From Obelidium mucronatum (lineage: Eukaryota; Chytridiomycota; Chytridiomycetes; Chytridiales; Chytriomycetaceae): 64,000 bases of DNA. The stretch is taken from positions 1 through 64,000 of the forward strand of contig JAIVFH010000060.1 of NCBI GenBank assembly GCA_025765595.1, read 5' to 3'. Shown here piece by piece: positions 22,307-33,366 of the stretch. The notes beneath the pieces were generated by a model that worked only from the letters and a program-made list of their open reading frames with translations, had not been told where the DNA came from and did no database searches. A program made the position numbers and the translations under genes. Position 1 is the first letter of the stretch. Every line of letters starts with the position of its first letter.

Positions 22307-23554
22307 TTATTGAATAATGTAAACCGCAGTTTTTTTTTCATTCAGGTAATATTTTTTAAAATGCTCGTAATTGGAGACATTCCGTTTGAGAATATCTGTC
22401 ACGGGGCCGAGTAAGCCGAACAAATGCACCCTTTCCTAAGTTTTGCTACTTTTAGCTTTCCTTTGGCTCGAACTGTTGCTTGCCGAGGTTTATCAGTCAA
22501 CAGTGCCAATTCTAAGAAACAAAGCTTGTTAACACTTAGATTTTCCTTTTTAAACGCATTATTTTACCGCCGAAATAGTCGCCTTTCCTTGAGACTCGGA
22601 AATTCCTTCTCAGCTCCATCCTCTACTTTGCTTACAGTAGCCTCGCCTGCTTCAATAATGTAGAATTGCTCCCCAACATCGCCTTGCTGAATAACAACAC
22701 ACCCATCGTCAAATACTTCACTTTCTAACGCATCAGCAATCTTAATTCGCTCGTATGGCTCCAAAGAAGCCAGGAGTTTCACCTCTTCCAAAAACTTTTC
22801 ATACATTCTACGTTTCTTCGATGTGTTTTCCATCAAGATCCTCCGGAAAGTCACTCGATCTAGTGCCCAGAGTGTAGCCTCGGTTGATGCAGTGACAGTT
22901 GCAGCTCGGGGCGAGTTGTACATGAGTGCTAGTTCCCCAAAACTACCCTCCCCTTCATAGGCATGAACCTTCTTTCCATTCACAAAAACATCAAAATTCC
23001 CGCTTTCTATCACGTAAAAAAAGTCGCCTTCGGTCCCTTGTTGGATCAAGGCTGTTCCTGCCGAGACTTTCTTTTCAGCCATGGCATCGACCACGTTTCG
23101 TGTCTGCTCTTCATCGCAGGATCGAAACAGGATACTTTTACTAATGCTTGTACTAATTCGATGGCGTTGCTCGTCTGTTTTCGGGATTATTACTGGAATA
23201 TACGGGTCGGTCTTGGAAGGTGTCATGGATTCTGCACTGACAGATGCTCGACGGCCACGAACTGTGACAGCTTTATGAACAGTGTGTGGCATTACATCGC
23301 TTTCATCTTCTTGATCATCATCATCATTTGGTGCTTGCTGTTGTCGCTGCTGGCACTGTTTGTTGGTGGTTGTCATGAACGCGTCCATTTCCACGAGGTG
23401 CTGGAGAAGTTGGAGTCTCTTCATTGATAGTTTGTGCAGCAGCAAAATATTCGCATCAGTATTAGTGAATGTGATTAAGATCTGAAGGATCTCTTTGTTT
23501 TCGGCTGGAATTGTCAGGTTCTATCTTGATCAGGGGATCCAACACAAAGGACAT
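22307..23554 (-). CDS. cAMP-dependent protein kinase regulatory subunit, copy 1 (frame-disrupted)
   Basis: The gene converges on the cyclase, ending 60 bp from its stop. A divergent docking/dimerisation-like helix (IPAENKEILQILITF) is followed by an acidic linker, the inhibitor site RGRRASVSAES and two cyclic-nucleotide domains. The first phosphate-binding cassette is [20 protein letters not shown]. The second spans the intron 22512-22567 and reads FG/ELALLTDKPRQATVRA. Both keep the Glu and Arg that contact cAMP. The Ser in RRAS makes it a phosphorylatable type II-like subunit. At least four single extra bases break it: near 23520, near 22590 (KEGDYFG), and two near 22430-22450 in the last helix. 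No intron explains these, so it is either a recent pseudogene or poorly assembled. Confidence 0.7.
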
Positions 23555-23780
23555 ATCAGTCAAGTTCTATGCTATTATCGAACCCATATATCAGTCAAAT
23601 TCTCTTTATTCCAAAGCAATCAATAAACTGGAAAAAACTAAGGATTTTACGGTGTATGTATGCGAAGGGAGCAAAAAAGAGGAAAGGGAACTTGCAAAAA
23701 TACTCTGTTGGAAAGAAATTAAAAAAGAAAAACCGAGACTCTCAATTCCACAAATGCTCATAATATGGGGGTGAAAACTT

Positions 23781-25482
23781 CTAGTTTGTGGCAATGTGAC
23801 TCTTGATTTGAGCGTAGTCGTTTGCATTTCGTTTGATGATATCAACCACAGGTCCAAGAAGACGTACAAACGCCTTTTTTCCCATAGTGGCAACCTTCAA
23901 TCGTCCACCAGAGGCGCGAATAGTAGCTTGACGAGGCTGGTCCGTTAGCAGAGCGAGTTCTATATTACAGCATGTCAACACCGAAATATATAAATAATTT
24001 TAAAATAACTAACCTCCAAAATAGTCTCCTTTCTTCAAGCTTGGGTATTGATGTTCCACTCCGTCAATGTACTTTGATACAGATGCTTCACCACTTTCAA
24101 TGATGTAAAACTGTTCACCAACATCACCCTGTCGAATCACAATTTCACCCTCATTGAAAACCTGGCTTTCCAACACATCAGCAATCTTATGACGCTCATA
24201 TGCTTCCAGCGCAGACAACAGTTTAACTTCTTCCAAAAACCCTTCATACATTCTTCTCTTTCTGGAAGTGTTTTCCATCAAGATTCGACGGAAAAGTAAC
24301 ACGATCCAAAGCCCATAGAATGCAGGAGCTAGTGGCAGTTACGGTAGCAGCACGGGGAGCGTTGTACATCAACGCAAGCTCTCCAAAACTTCCACCATCT
24401 CCGTACTCATACACCTTAACTGGAGGTGCACCTCCTTTACTCACAAATACATCCAAAGTTCCAGTCTCAACAACATAAAAGTAGTCACCGACACCACCCT
24501 GCTTAATCACCTCCTCCCCAGCTGAAACACGCTTCTCAGCCATGGCATCTACAACATCTCGGTACTGCTCCTCATCACATGATCTAAACAAGAAGTTTGT
24601 TTTGATGGATGCTTGGATTCGGGCTTTTTGTTCATCGGTTTTTGGAATCACAACAGCAACGAAATCCTTGTCGAGAGTTGGGGCCATGGATTCAGCACTG
24701 ACGGAAGTACGACGTCCACGGTTGTGGTTTGTGGGTGGTGGAGGAGGAGCAGCTGGCTCTTCATCACTTTCTTCATCAGTCAGATTCAGACTCCATAGTC
24801 GTCATCACTATCTTTTTCCTCAATTTGCTTGAGTTGTCCTTTGGAACCGGAAACTGCTTCTTCTTCTTCCGTGTTGGAGATTCCAGCCGCTGTATAGTAT
24901 TGAAGGTGGTGCAATTGGCGTTGGTATATTTGTTTTGCAGAGAATATGGGTGAAGATGGTGGTGTGAAAGTGAGCGATGATGGGAAGTTGAACGATGGGG
25001 CGACAGTAGCAGTCGGAGATGCAGGCACAAGTATAGACATTTAGGAGGGGGTATAAGCAGTCGGGGTGGTAAAAGAGGGGAATCATCCGCTTTAAAAGCC
25101 CTCAATAATGACCCCGTAAAACGGCAAACCGAATGAAGCACGCTCAAGCAAAATAATTGACCAGGTCATTACAACACATAGCGGCTTATGTTTTTTTTAC
25201 AACAAACGATTTCATTCCAGTAATTGTACCATCTCCCAAACCCTTCTTCTCCACCACCCAAAAAATAAAAAGGGAGAGGGGAGGAGAGAATCACAATAAA
25301 TAGACCATACCAAGTTCAATAAGTTCCTTCCGCTGGTCCGCGAGCTTATGGTGGAAATACGTGGCGCAAAACTGATAAATATCCTTTGGTTGGGCACGAA
25401 GCACTTCTCTGTTGAGGTCCTTCAAGATCTCAGGAAACTCTGCTGGAACAGCAAACTCGTCCATGTTTGTATCGCCTGCCAT
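23781..25482 (-). CDS. cAMP-dependent protein kinase regulatory subunit, copy 2
   Basis: Exon 1 (25482-25312) encodes a canonical RII docking/dimerisation domain ([20 protein letters not shown]). A fungal-type linker ([13 protein letters not shown], acidic stretch) leads to the inhibitor site [11 protein letters not shown] and two cyclic-nucleotide domains with cassettes [20 protein letters not shown] and [18 protein letters not shown]. The last intron is 23960-24013 and the product ends SHIATN. The subunit holds the PKA catalytic subunit inactive until cAMP binds. One extra T near 24291 ([10 protein letters not shown]) breaks the frame in an otherwise fully conserved stretch, and exon boundaries in the linker (24780-25310) are unresolved. 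It lies head to tail with copy 1 and next to the cyclase. Confidence 0.85.
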
Positions 25483-25727
25483 CTACGCGAAATATTCGAT
25501 AAGTTCACAGTCTGCTAGGAGGTGTCTGTTGATCTCCTAAGGTCTAGACTCGCTTTAACACCACAACCCCCGAAGATCCGCCTAAAACTCGTCCGTCTAT
25601 AATTACGTCTTCGCTCGCTTACTGATCGCCAGTGTTTACTCAACTGTTGAAATTTAGATCTCTCGTTTGGTTTGTTGGAACAAGAAGAAACTGAAAAAAT
25701 TTCTAATTGTTCTTTTCGTTCTTTTAA

Positions 25728-26486
25728 TTATTCCAGTATTTTAATACCCGCTTTCACTTTTATTTTGGCGTTTAGCCGAGGCGGTCCTGCTGTTGCTGAT
25801 GCTGATACTGGTATCCCCGTGCTCGGCCGACGAATAGACCTCGGCCGGTCTTCCACAAATCTACCTCCAGCACTTCCACCTCCATCACTTTGCTGAGATA
25901 CTCCTGCTATGTGGATTTCTTTCGACGGTCCTTTATATCCCCGACTATATGGTTTTCGATCATAGTACGCTTTATCACGCTGCAATTTTCGATTGAATCC
26001 ATTTTTCTCTACTACACCATCAACATCACTTCTACGGCCGTTATCTGCAACCATAAATACCACATCTCCATGAACGGGGATAAAATCTTCAGGGGGGATA
26101 AATTGCTGAGGAAGTGGTTGATCCACGCTTTTTCTTCGCTCAATTGCAGCGTGGACGATCGAAATGGAATGTGGGATATTTGGTGTCTGAGAGAAAATAC
26201 TTTGCGATGGTAACAGCGATGAAGATTGGTCTTGAAAATGATGCTCAACTGGGAATATCCGAGGTACGGTGGCGGCAGGTGCTGGCGATTTTGTTTTCTC
26301 CCGATACAAAATCGAACCGTTGTATACGGCAACAGTGGAATTATCAAGAGCAGCAGGTTCGGGTAAGAATAAAGTATTCGCTCGAATTTCTTCAGGTGCT
26401 TCGACATAGGCAGGTCTCAAGTGGGTAGGTGTCAATACACGTATACCGGTTTGTCGGCTGGCTTCCTCCGAGTCCAAATCCGTCAT
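25728..26486 (-). CDS. Hypothetical basic low-complexity protein
   Basis: A single open frame of 252 residues from ATG 26486. It is Pro/Ser-rich with no TM segment or signal peptide. The middle part (RRKSVDQPLPQQFIPPEDFI) and the basic Tyr/Lys-rich part (RKLQRDKAYYDRKPYSRGYK) look like a disordered interaction region; the tail ends NAKIKVKAGIKILE. Codon pattern and the long frame favour a real gene, but no family is recognised. It lies between PKA-R copy 2 and the API5-like gene on the same strand, 56 bp after the latter's stop. Confidence 0.5.
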   Translation of the reverse strand: MTDLDSEEASRQTGIRVLTPTHLRPAYVEAPEEIRANTLFLPEPAALDNSTVAVYNGSILYREKTKSPAPAATVPRIFPVEHHFQDQSSSLLPSQSIFSQTPNIPHSISIVHAAIERRKSVDQPLPQQFIPPEDFIPVHGDVVFMVADNGRRSDVDGVVEKNGFNRKLQRDKAYYDRKPYSRGYKGPSKEIHIAGVSQQSDGGGSAGGRFVEDRPRSIRRPSTGIPVSASATAGPPRLNAKIKVKAGIKILE

Positions 26487-26542
26487 GGTGGCCGAGTCGT
26501 ATGATAGCGGGGATGCTGTTTGAACACCCTGATCCTTGGTTT

Positions 26543-28884
26543 CTATTTTCCGATGGCAGCTGCATTCGAGCTTTGTTTGCGATCCTTGAGAAGATTATAC
26601 GGCATCGACGAAAAATCTATGGCATTGGTTCTCGTTAACCTTTCGGCTATTGACTTTCGGACTGGGATGTTCGATGCAACAGGTGACACTTGACCCGCAA
26701 CGGCAGCTGCAGTGCGTTTGTTAAGATTCAACTTTCTGCGTTGGTTGTTGTTCCTAATCTGCAAAGGCGGGGGGTTTTGGTACTGTTGTGGGTACATCTG
26801 TTCTTCAGGTATAATATCGACTTCAGGTTGTTGTTCCAAGACTTCCGGTTGTTGTGGATTCAAAGGTCTTTTCGCGCCCTTTTTCTTTGGCGGAACTGCA
26901 AACTTTCGCTCGTCCCACACTATCGGTTGAGGTTTGCTCACTTGATTCCCACTCAATTTCCTCCTTCCCGTGGTGGTGCCAGTTGTCGTTTCCATAATAG
27001 GCCCGTCATCGTCATCATCAATCACAATAACTTCTACTTCCGGTTGGCTGGCGGCAATTGCTTGATGAAGCTTCGAAGGTTTACTTTGGATTATTTCTGA
27101 TTGCGGTATAGATACTTGTACAGGCCGCCGCGCACCAGTCCCGTCAAACGCGTCAACTCCCCTTTCCGGCACGGATCGAACAACCCAAGAAAAAGGCATC
27201 ACCTTTTCTTTCAAAAACTTCGCCCTGACTATCCTCCGGTCGAAAGGTTTCAAGAGTTCTCGTACGAGTTTAAAGCAATTATACAAAGAGCTCCGTTTTC
27301 CGTCGGAATTATTTGGTGCAAACGTTCCAGTAAGTTTCTCTGTATTAATATACATTTGCTTCAAGTATTCGGCGAGGTCTGGGTGAGTTAGAGTTTCGGG
27401 CTTTGGTTTAAACTGCATCCAATTCTAGGGAAAGATAATAATGTTAAACAGAGCATAAATTACATCGAATCATCGGCAAACCTGCATTTGAACCTCGTAC
27501 AATACGTATAGAAGACACTCCAACTTTGGGAAAATATTTGTTTCCAGGGAATAATCTCTCTCAGTTACACGATGTTCCTGGATATAGGTTAACGTTCAGG
27601 CAAAATTAGCTATTTGGATATGATCAAACCTTGAACAAAAACGTTAACCCTGCCAAAAAGGGATGAATGATTTTTTCTAAGTCAACCCCATATTCCACAG
27701 TCTCTGCGAGAATTTTCAAAGCGCTTAGCTTTGCCTCATCTGACACGAATCGGCGAAACTGCATTGGGTGAATAACGCGGGTGAGCATGAATCTGATAAA
27801 CGCGGTGGGCCGATGCCGCCGAGTCTCATAAATGGGCCGACCCGCATGAATTACTGATGAAAGCTTGTCTATGCTGGCAGGTTGCGATGGCTGTTTTTCC
27901 AAAAAGTTCAAAACAACGAATGAAGCATGGGGGAAAAACGCACATCAAAGACAACAACAGCTTCGATATGCGCACAAAGAATTCGCAAGATCAAATCTCC
28001 AACTTCGTCGTTTGAAAGAGCAATCTCCGAAACACAAACTTGCTGAGTGGTAAACCGCATGATAGTGTTTAAATTCTCTTGTGTTATCCAAGGCGGTAGC
28101 GATTGTACAACCGCACCACTAGATTTGCTGAGAATTAACTCAATGCCGTTTAAATATGTAATCAAGAGTTCAGGTTGGGATATCATTGATTCCGTTCAGG
28201 GTGGTCAGCAGAAATTTCAGCAATTTCGCGCGAATGTGGGGTATTGCTCCGGACACGAGTTGATCGAATATGGTTTTCGCCGTGAATACAGGGTTGTGTG
28301 AATAGCAGGATATGAGAGCAGTTTCAACAATATCCAGCTCGTCTGAAAGCTCTAATTCGGACCCGTTTAATACAATTAAAAATTCGCAAGCTTGAAGGAA
28401 GATAATGGAACAAGTTCACCAGTCTGAAGCAACTGACAAAGAACGTCAGATATCTTGAAGGCAAAACCAGGTCGCTGCTTTACAAATAAAGGAAGGGCTT
28501 TAATTGCGGCATGTCGGACCTTTAATTCATCGTCCTCGCACAGATCCTGTTAAAGGGCAGGCAGGGTTAGTGTAAGCTGAGTTTTGCCCTTGTTTTCCTC
28601 ACCAGCTGGCGATCAACAGCTTCGTCCATCAGACTCGGAAACAACGCAAAGAACCTCGGAATCGAATCAGCCGCCTTAATCTTTACCCTTACTTCGCCCC
28701 GCGCAGCATTGAGGCAAACGGCATACGCTGCTAGATTGGGATCCAGTTCGTCCTAATCAGGCGCTTGAGAACGAGATCCCTCCATAGAAAGCAAGAGACG
28801 TACTGTATTATGCACATTGGTCAGGGTAATGTCGGCGGCTGTGAGTTCTTCAAGCGATGGTAAGTTGGCTTCCGCAGCCATCAT
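26543..28884 (-). CDS. API5: API5-like (apoptosis inhibitor 5) HEAT/ARM repeat protein
   Basis: Seven exons: 28884-28804, 28752-28603, 28546-28420, 28351-27944, 27890-27630, 27577-27482, 27424-26543. Diagnostic blocks are KAADSIPRFFALFPSLMDEA/VDRQLDLCEDDELKVRHAAIK (API5: FIPKFFKHFPEL...QLDLCEDEDVSIRRQAIK), ILCQLLQT-like and LECLLYVLYEVQMQ. API5 is a nuclear helical-repeat protein involved in mRNA export and suppression of apoptosis in animals and plants; its role in fungi is unclear. The C-terminal 190 residues are disordered and basic (KKKGAKRPLNP; NQRRKLNLNKR), replacing the usual RG-rich tail. One base is extra near 28180 (LNGIN/ISQPELL). The start lies 91 bp from the divergent TPR gene. 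Confidence 0.7.
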
Positions 28885-28975
28885 TTATTGACTTTTGTTC
28901 TATATTTTATTTATTATTCAGTCTCTTTGTTCACAGATTTTCAGAGTATTCTTTCCTCTTGCTTCAAAAAGGTCG

Positions 28976-30756
28976 ATGGACAACTTCTCGCGTGGAATTA
29001 TGCCGTTGAAGAGCGACAAGACTAAAGACTCAAGCGTAACACTCACGGAAGATGTGGATCTGGGGAATAACTACTCACGCGATCAGCGAGAGGTGATTCC
29101 AACCACCTTCGCTTTTATTATTCTCCTCATTCTTATTAACTGTCATTTTTTTGATATTTAGGCGTACAGGAACGCGTTGAAGCCAGAGTCTTGTTTCATC
29201 AACGTCGACTTTTCTGAAAACAAACCCCCTTCCCCTGGTCCCCAACTTCCACCTTTACCACAACAACACAGCTCTGTTTCTTTAGCCAGTTTCAAAGGCT
29301 TAAAGCAACTTCTAGCTCCAGCTTCACAACAAAATCTTTCGACAAAATCCCATGCAAAACACACCTTTACGGAAACCAACAAACTACTGAAAATTTCAAA
29401 TCATTACGCAAATCTTGCACATAATGCCCTCTCTCAAGACCATGACCCAGCAACCGCAATCTTGTATTACACAAAAGCCATCCAAATCTGTTTGGACCCA
29501 TCTCACAGAGAGATCCTCGTGTTTGATAAAGCCCACTCGAAACCCGACTTTCTGTTGAATCAACTCAAGCTGAAATTTTCTTTTTGGGGTCTCTTGCAGG
29601 TCCCAGATCCCGTCCCGATTGCTCCTGATGAACTCCTTTTTGTGCATCGCGCGCTTGCTAAAATTGGAATGGAGGATTATCAGGGAGCCGTGGATGACTG
29701 TGATGTTGTATTGGGACGCTTGATGGAGAGCATCGGAGGGTGCCAGCCATCGACAGTGGGGGCATCAATGAAGGCGAATACCCTGGCAACTTGGAGACGT
29801 GGGCTTGCACGGAAAATGTTGAAAGATTACGATGGCGCTCTTTATGACTTCCAATCTACAATGGACATGCTGAATTCGACAAATAACAGGCCCAATTTGG
29901 AAGAACGAATCGGAACTGTAACCACCATAGAGGTAGCGAGGAAAATTCGAATAGCACAGCAACTACAAAATCAAATTTTTCGAGATCGGCGCCTTTCTGC
30001 TGAGTTGAAGAAGAATGAGTCTCATGCATTGGTTTTGCCATCATCCCCATCAACAACAGGAACCAATTACTTTTCTCTGAATACGGACTCGGATACCGAA
30101 AACGAAGAAAATGCTTCTGCAATTGCTTCCCATAAGATGCTACTCTTATTGACTTCTCTTCTTGACGATGTATTCACGAGAATGGAAGCCCACTTGAAAA
30201 AAGAAGGGACCGAATGGACATCTTCATCTGCTGGAATTTTGGATTCGGATACAATCCACAAAACAAACACTCTTCTGAGACTGCTAAGTCTGTCTCCTCA
30301 ATCAGCATCTCCTCCCGTAACAGAAATATTCCGGTTGGTTAACGGATACAATCGTATATTCAACCTGCCATCATCATCTTCATCACCGCTAGTGGTTCAA
30401 CAATCTGCACTAGTCTTCCCTTCAACAATTCATCTCCTTCTTCCAATCATATCATCCTCTCTCGCACACTCACACAGGACCCAAATATTGCCATCCACAT
30501 CAACCCTTCAACAACAAGAACGAAAAGAACTGTACATGTCCAACACCCTTGAACTCAGCCAAAAACAGCGTCTCCCCAGACTCCTACAAGCTGTCCTTGA
30601 ATGCACCAAAGGATTTACATCCACCCACCCTTTATCCTCGTACCTACTTCCACTAACCATTCACCTCGTCAACGCTTGTTTCAGCAATGAAGCATGTCTT
30701 GATGAAATGGCTGACTCTTTTCTATTTTGCTCATCATCACTGTTGCCGTTGTTGCT

Positions 30757-30795
<39 letters not shown>

Positions 30796-31357
30796 GTCAT
30801 CATCGTCATCGTCATCATCATCATCAAATGACTCGGTGCCATTGGTTTGGGCACGGTTTTTCAAGCTGGCGGTATTCGAAACGATGCAAGCAAGTTTACA
30901 TGAATGCCTTGATTCTTGGGGAGTTTCGTGGGAAATGGAAGATGACGAAAATGGGATCGGTAGGCGCGGAAAGAGAAGGAGGAGCGTCGTCGGGGGTAGA
31001 GAGGCACTTGTACCGACAATTGCTGTTGAATGTTTCAGTTTGATTCAGAAACTTGTGGCTTTTGAACCATATGGTGTTTCAATCCTCGTTCGAGATTGCA
31101 AAATGAATGTGACAGAGATTGTACAGATACTTTGGAGGTGGTTGGATATTGTGGATCTTTGCTTGAATGGAGATGAAGCAATCTCTATGATCTGTCAAAC
31201 TTTAACTAGGATATTGGGACATCCAACAGATTTGGTTGATGGACGAATGTTGTTGGAAGGCTTACGTGAAACGCTAGAAGAGTTACAAGTCGGGGAAGAA
31301 GAAACTATCGAGCGTATTGAAGAGTGCCTGACTGTGTTGGATACTCTCATGGCTTAG
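28976..31357 (+). CDS. TPR-repeat protein with long helical C-terminus
   Basis: Exons 28976-29092 and 29162-31357 give 770 residues with no frame break. TPR-like pairs lie near residues 115-260: NHYANLAHNALSQDHDPATA/ILYYTKAIQICLD, HRALAKIGMEDYQGAVDDCD and RRGLARKMLKDYDGALYDFQ. A long C-terminal alpha-helical region follows, broken by a poly-Ser run. TPR units of this form often bind Hsp90/Hsp70 tails (UNC-45/STI1 style), and the helical C-terminus may be ARM-like, but the two-carboxylate clamp cannot be confirmed by eye. The gene probably shares a bidirectional promoter with the API5-like gene. Confidence 0.65.
30758..30826 (+). repeat. TCA/TCG trinucleotide run encoding 23 serines
   Basis: A 69-bp run of TCA and TCG codons lies in frame in the TPR gene. 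The TCG interruptions suggest an older, partly stabilised microsatellite. The complementary strand reads as poly-Asp and yields a spurious ORF. Confidence 0.9.
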
Positions 31358-31547
31358 TCCGTGGAATCTATGTCCACCTTACTGGTTTAGCTGACAATAT
31401 CCATTTTTCGAACACAATTTCTATTATTTCTTACTTGATATTAAATAAAGATATTTCAAAGTAGGGTATGCCAAACAGATGAACGCGTGTTTTCATGAAA
31501 TGGCCACTCGAAAATAAAAAAATAACTCTCCATCATCAATCATCACA

Positions 31548-33195
31548 ATGCAGTTGACTATCAAAACCATCCAGCAGAAGTCATTCACCGTTGAAGCGGA
31601 AGGATCTCACACGGTACTTTAACGCAATGCCTTGAAAGGAGGGGTGGAAGGACGGGTCCTAATGGCTTCAACCACTTGTTAGATTGCCCAAGTCAAGCAG
31701 GCCATCGAGGCTTCGCAAGGATTTCCTGTTGCCCACCAGAAACTCATCTATTCAGGTAAGCCTCTCGATGGACCCGAACGATTGCAAGCGGTTAATGTGG
31801 ACGCATCCTCCCTTCCCTCAACAACCAAAAGGCAAAATCCTGAGTGACGATGCAACAGTGGAAGCCAGCAAAATAACCGAGACCCAGTTTCTTGTCGTGA
31901 TGGTCACCAAGGTTTGTTTCAATTAGTTGGTCGTTGTGCGGTGTTTGTTGACTCTGTCTGCAGCCAAAGGCCGCTCCCGCTCCCGTTCCCGCTGTTCCGG
32001 CCGTGCCAGCGACGCCTACTGCCCCAGCTGTTCCCGCCCTGGCCCCAGTCCCTGCGCCAGCGGCCCCTGACTTGGCAGTCACGTCCCCGACTCCTCTCGG
32101 TCCAAATCCACCAGCAGCAGTCCTTGCCAACTTTGATGCGTCCACTTTGGGTTCGCGTTTATTCCGTAGAGTTATTTCGTCCGTTTAGCTCACACACATT
32201 TTCCCCCTCTTCTGACAGCCACGGGTACTGCATACCAAGCGGCTGTTCAAAACTTGATTGAGATGGGATTCCCAGCGGAGCAAGTGTCGAGAGCCATGAA
32301 AGCCGCGTACAACAATCCAGATCGTGCTGCTGAATACTTGATGACTGTGAGTCTCTAAACCCTCCATTTCATGGGAAAAAACATTTGAATGAACCTGGCA
32401 TTTTTCTTTTGCTTCTTAAAGGGTATTCCTGAAAATATCGAGGCTTTGCAGGGTCCACCTGCTGGTGCTGCTGCTGGTGCAGCAGCGGCAAGACCAGCCA
32501 CGGCTGCTGCCCCAGCTGCTCCATCCGCCGCTACGCCAAATGAAGGTAAAATCTTGAGATCGCTTCCTGTTCTTGAACTCATTCCACATGTGCAGCTGGA
32601 TACGTCAATTTGTTTGAAGCTGGTGCTGCCGCTGCATCACGACCCGCTACTGCTGCCGCCGGTGCTGCTGGTGCTGGTGCTGTCGGCGCTGCAGACATGG
32701 AGCGAATGAATGCTTTAAGAAACAGCCCTGAATTTGCCCAATTTCGTCAATTGATCCAAGCTCAACCACAGCTGCTTCAGCCAATGTTGCAGCAACTTGG
32801 ACAAAGTCAACCAGAACTGTTGAGAGTAAGTGCACTTCATTTTATAATAACCTTTTAGGTTCCTCTAATTTTCTCTACAGACGATTCAGCAAAATCCAGA
32901 TGCATTCCTACAGTTGCTCGGTGAAGGTGGCGAAGGAATGGATTTTGGAGATGACGATGATGCGGAGGGAGGAGCTGGCGGGGCCCAAACGATTCAAATT
33001 ACTCCGGAAGAAAACGCAGCCATTGAACGTCTAACAGCGCTTGGATTCGACAGAAATCTCGCAGCACAGGCCTACTTTGCTTGCGATAAAAATGAGGAAC
33101 TTGCTGCCAATTACTTATTTGAAGTAAGATCTTTTTCAATTTTATGGAAGCACGGTATTGTAACTTTCAATTTTTAGAATGGTGGTGACTGGTGA
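31548..33195 (+). CDS. RAD23: Rad23 (UBL-UBA proteasome shuttle and DNA repair factor)
   Basis: Nine exons (31548-31613, 31683-31755, 31832-31911, 31964-32150, 32219-32346, 32422-32545, 32596-32825, 32881-33123, 33178-33195) splice in frame. They encode an N-terminal ubiquitin-like domain (MQLTIKTIQQKSFTVEAE...), an Ala/Pro linker, UBA1 (VQNLIEMGFPAEQVSRAMKA), an XPC-binding domain (LRNSPEFAQFRQLIQAQPQL) and UBA2 (AIERLTALGFDRNLAAQAYF) ending NGGDW. Rad23 carries ubiquitylated proteins to the proteasome and stabilises Rad4/XPC in nucleotide excision repair. All parts and spacing are typical. With nine clean exons it shows that the assembly is accurate here. Confidence 0.97.
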
Positions 33196-33366
33196 TTTAG
33201 TGACGAATTTTAAAAATTACGGGGATTCCGCCTTTGTTTTTACTTTCTTTGTTGACCTTTGCACAATATATTAGGATGTATTTGAACGTGATCCTTTTGA
33301 ACAGTTTACCAATCCTGTCGATTCAATAACCGCAACAACACTTCCAAAATTTACTGTATTTATTAT

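Noticed and set aside
30661..30864. Poly-Asp ORF on the minus strand
   Set aside because: It is only the complement of the poly-Ser trinucleotide run of the TPR gene.
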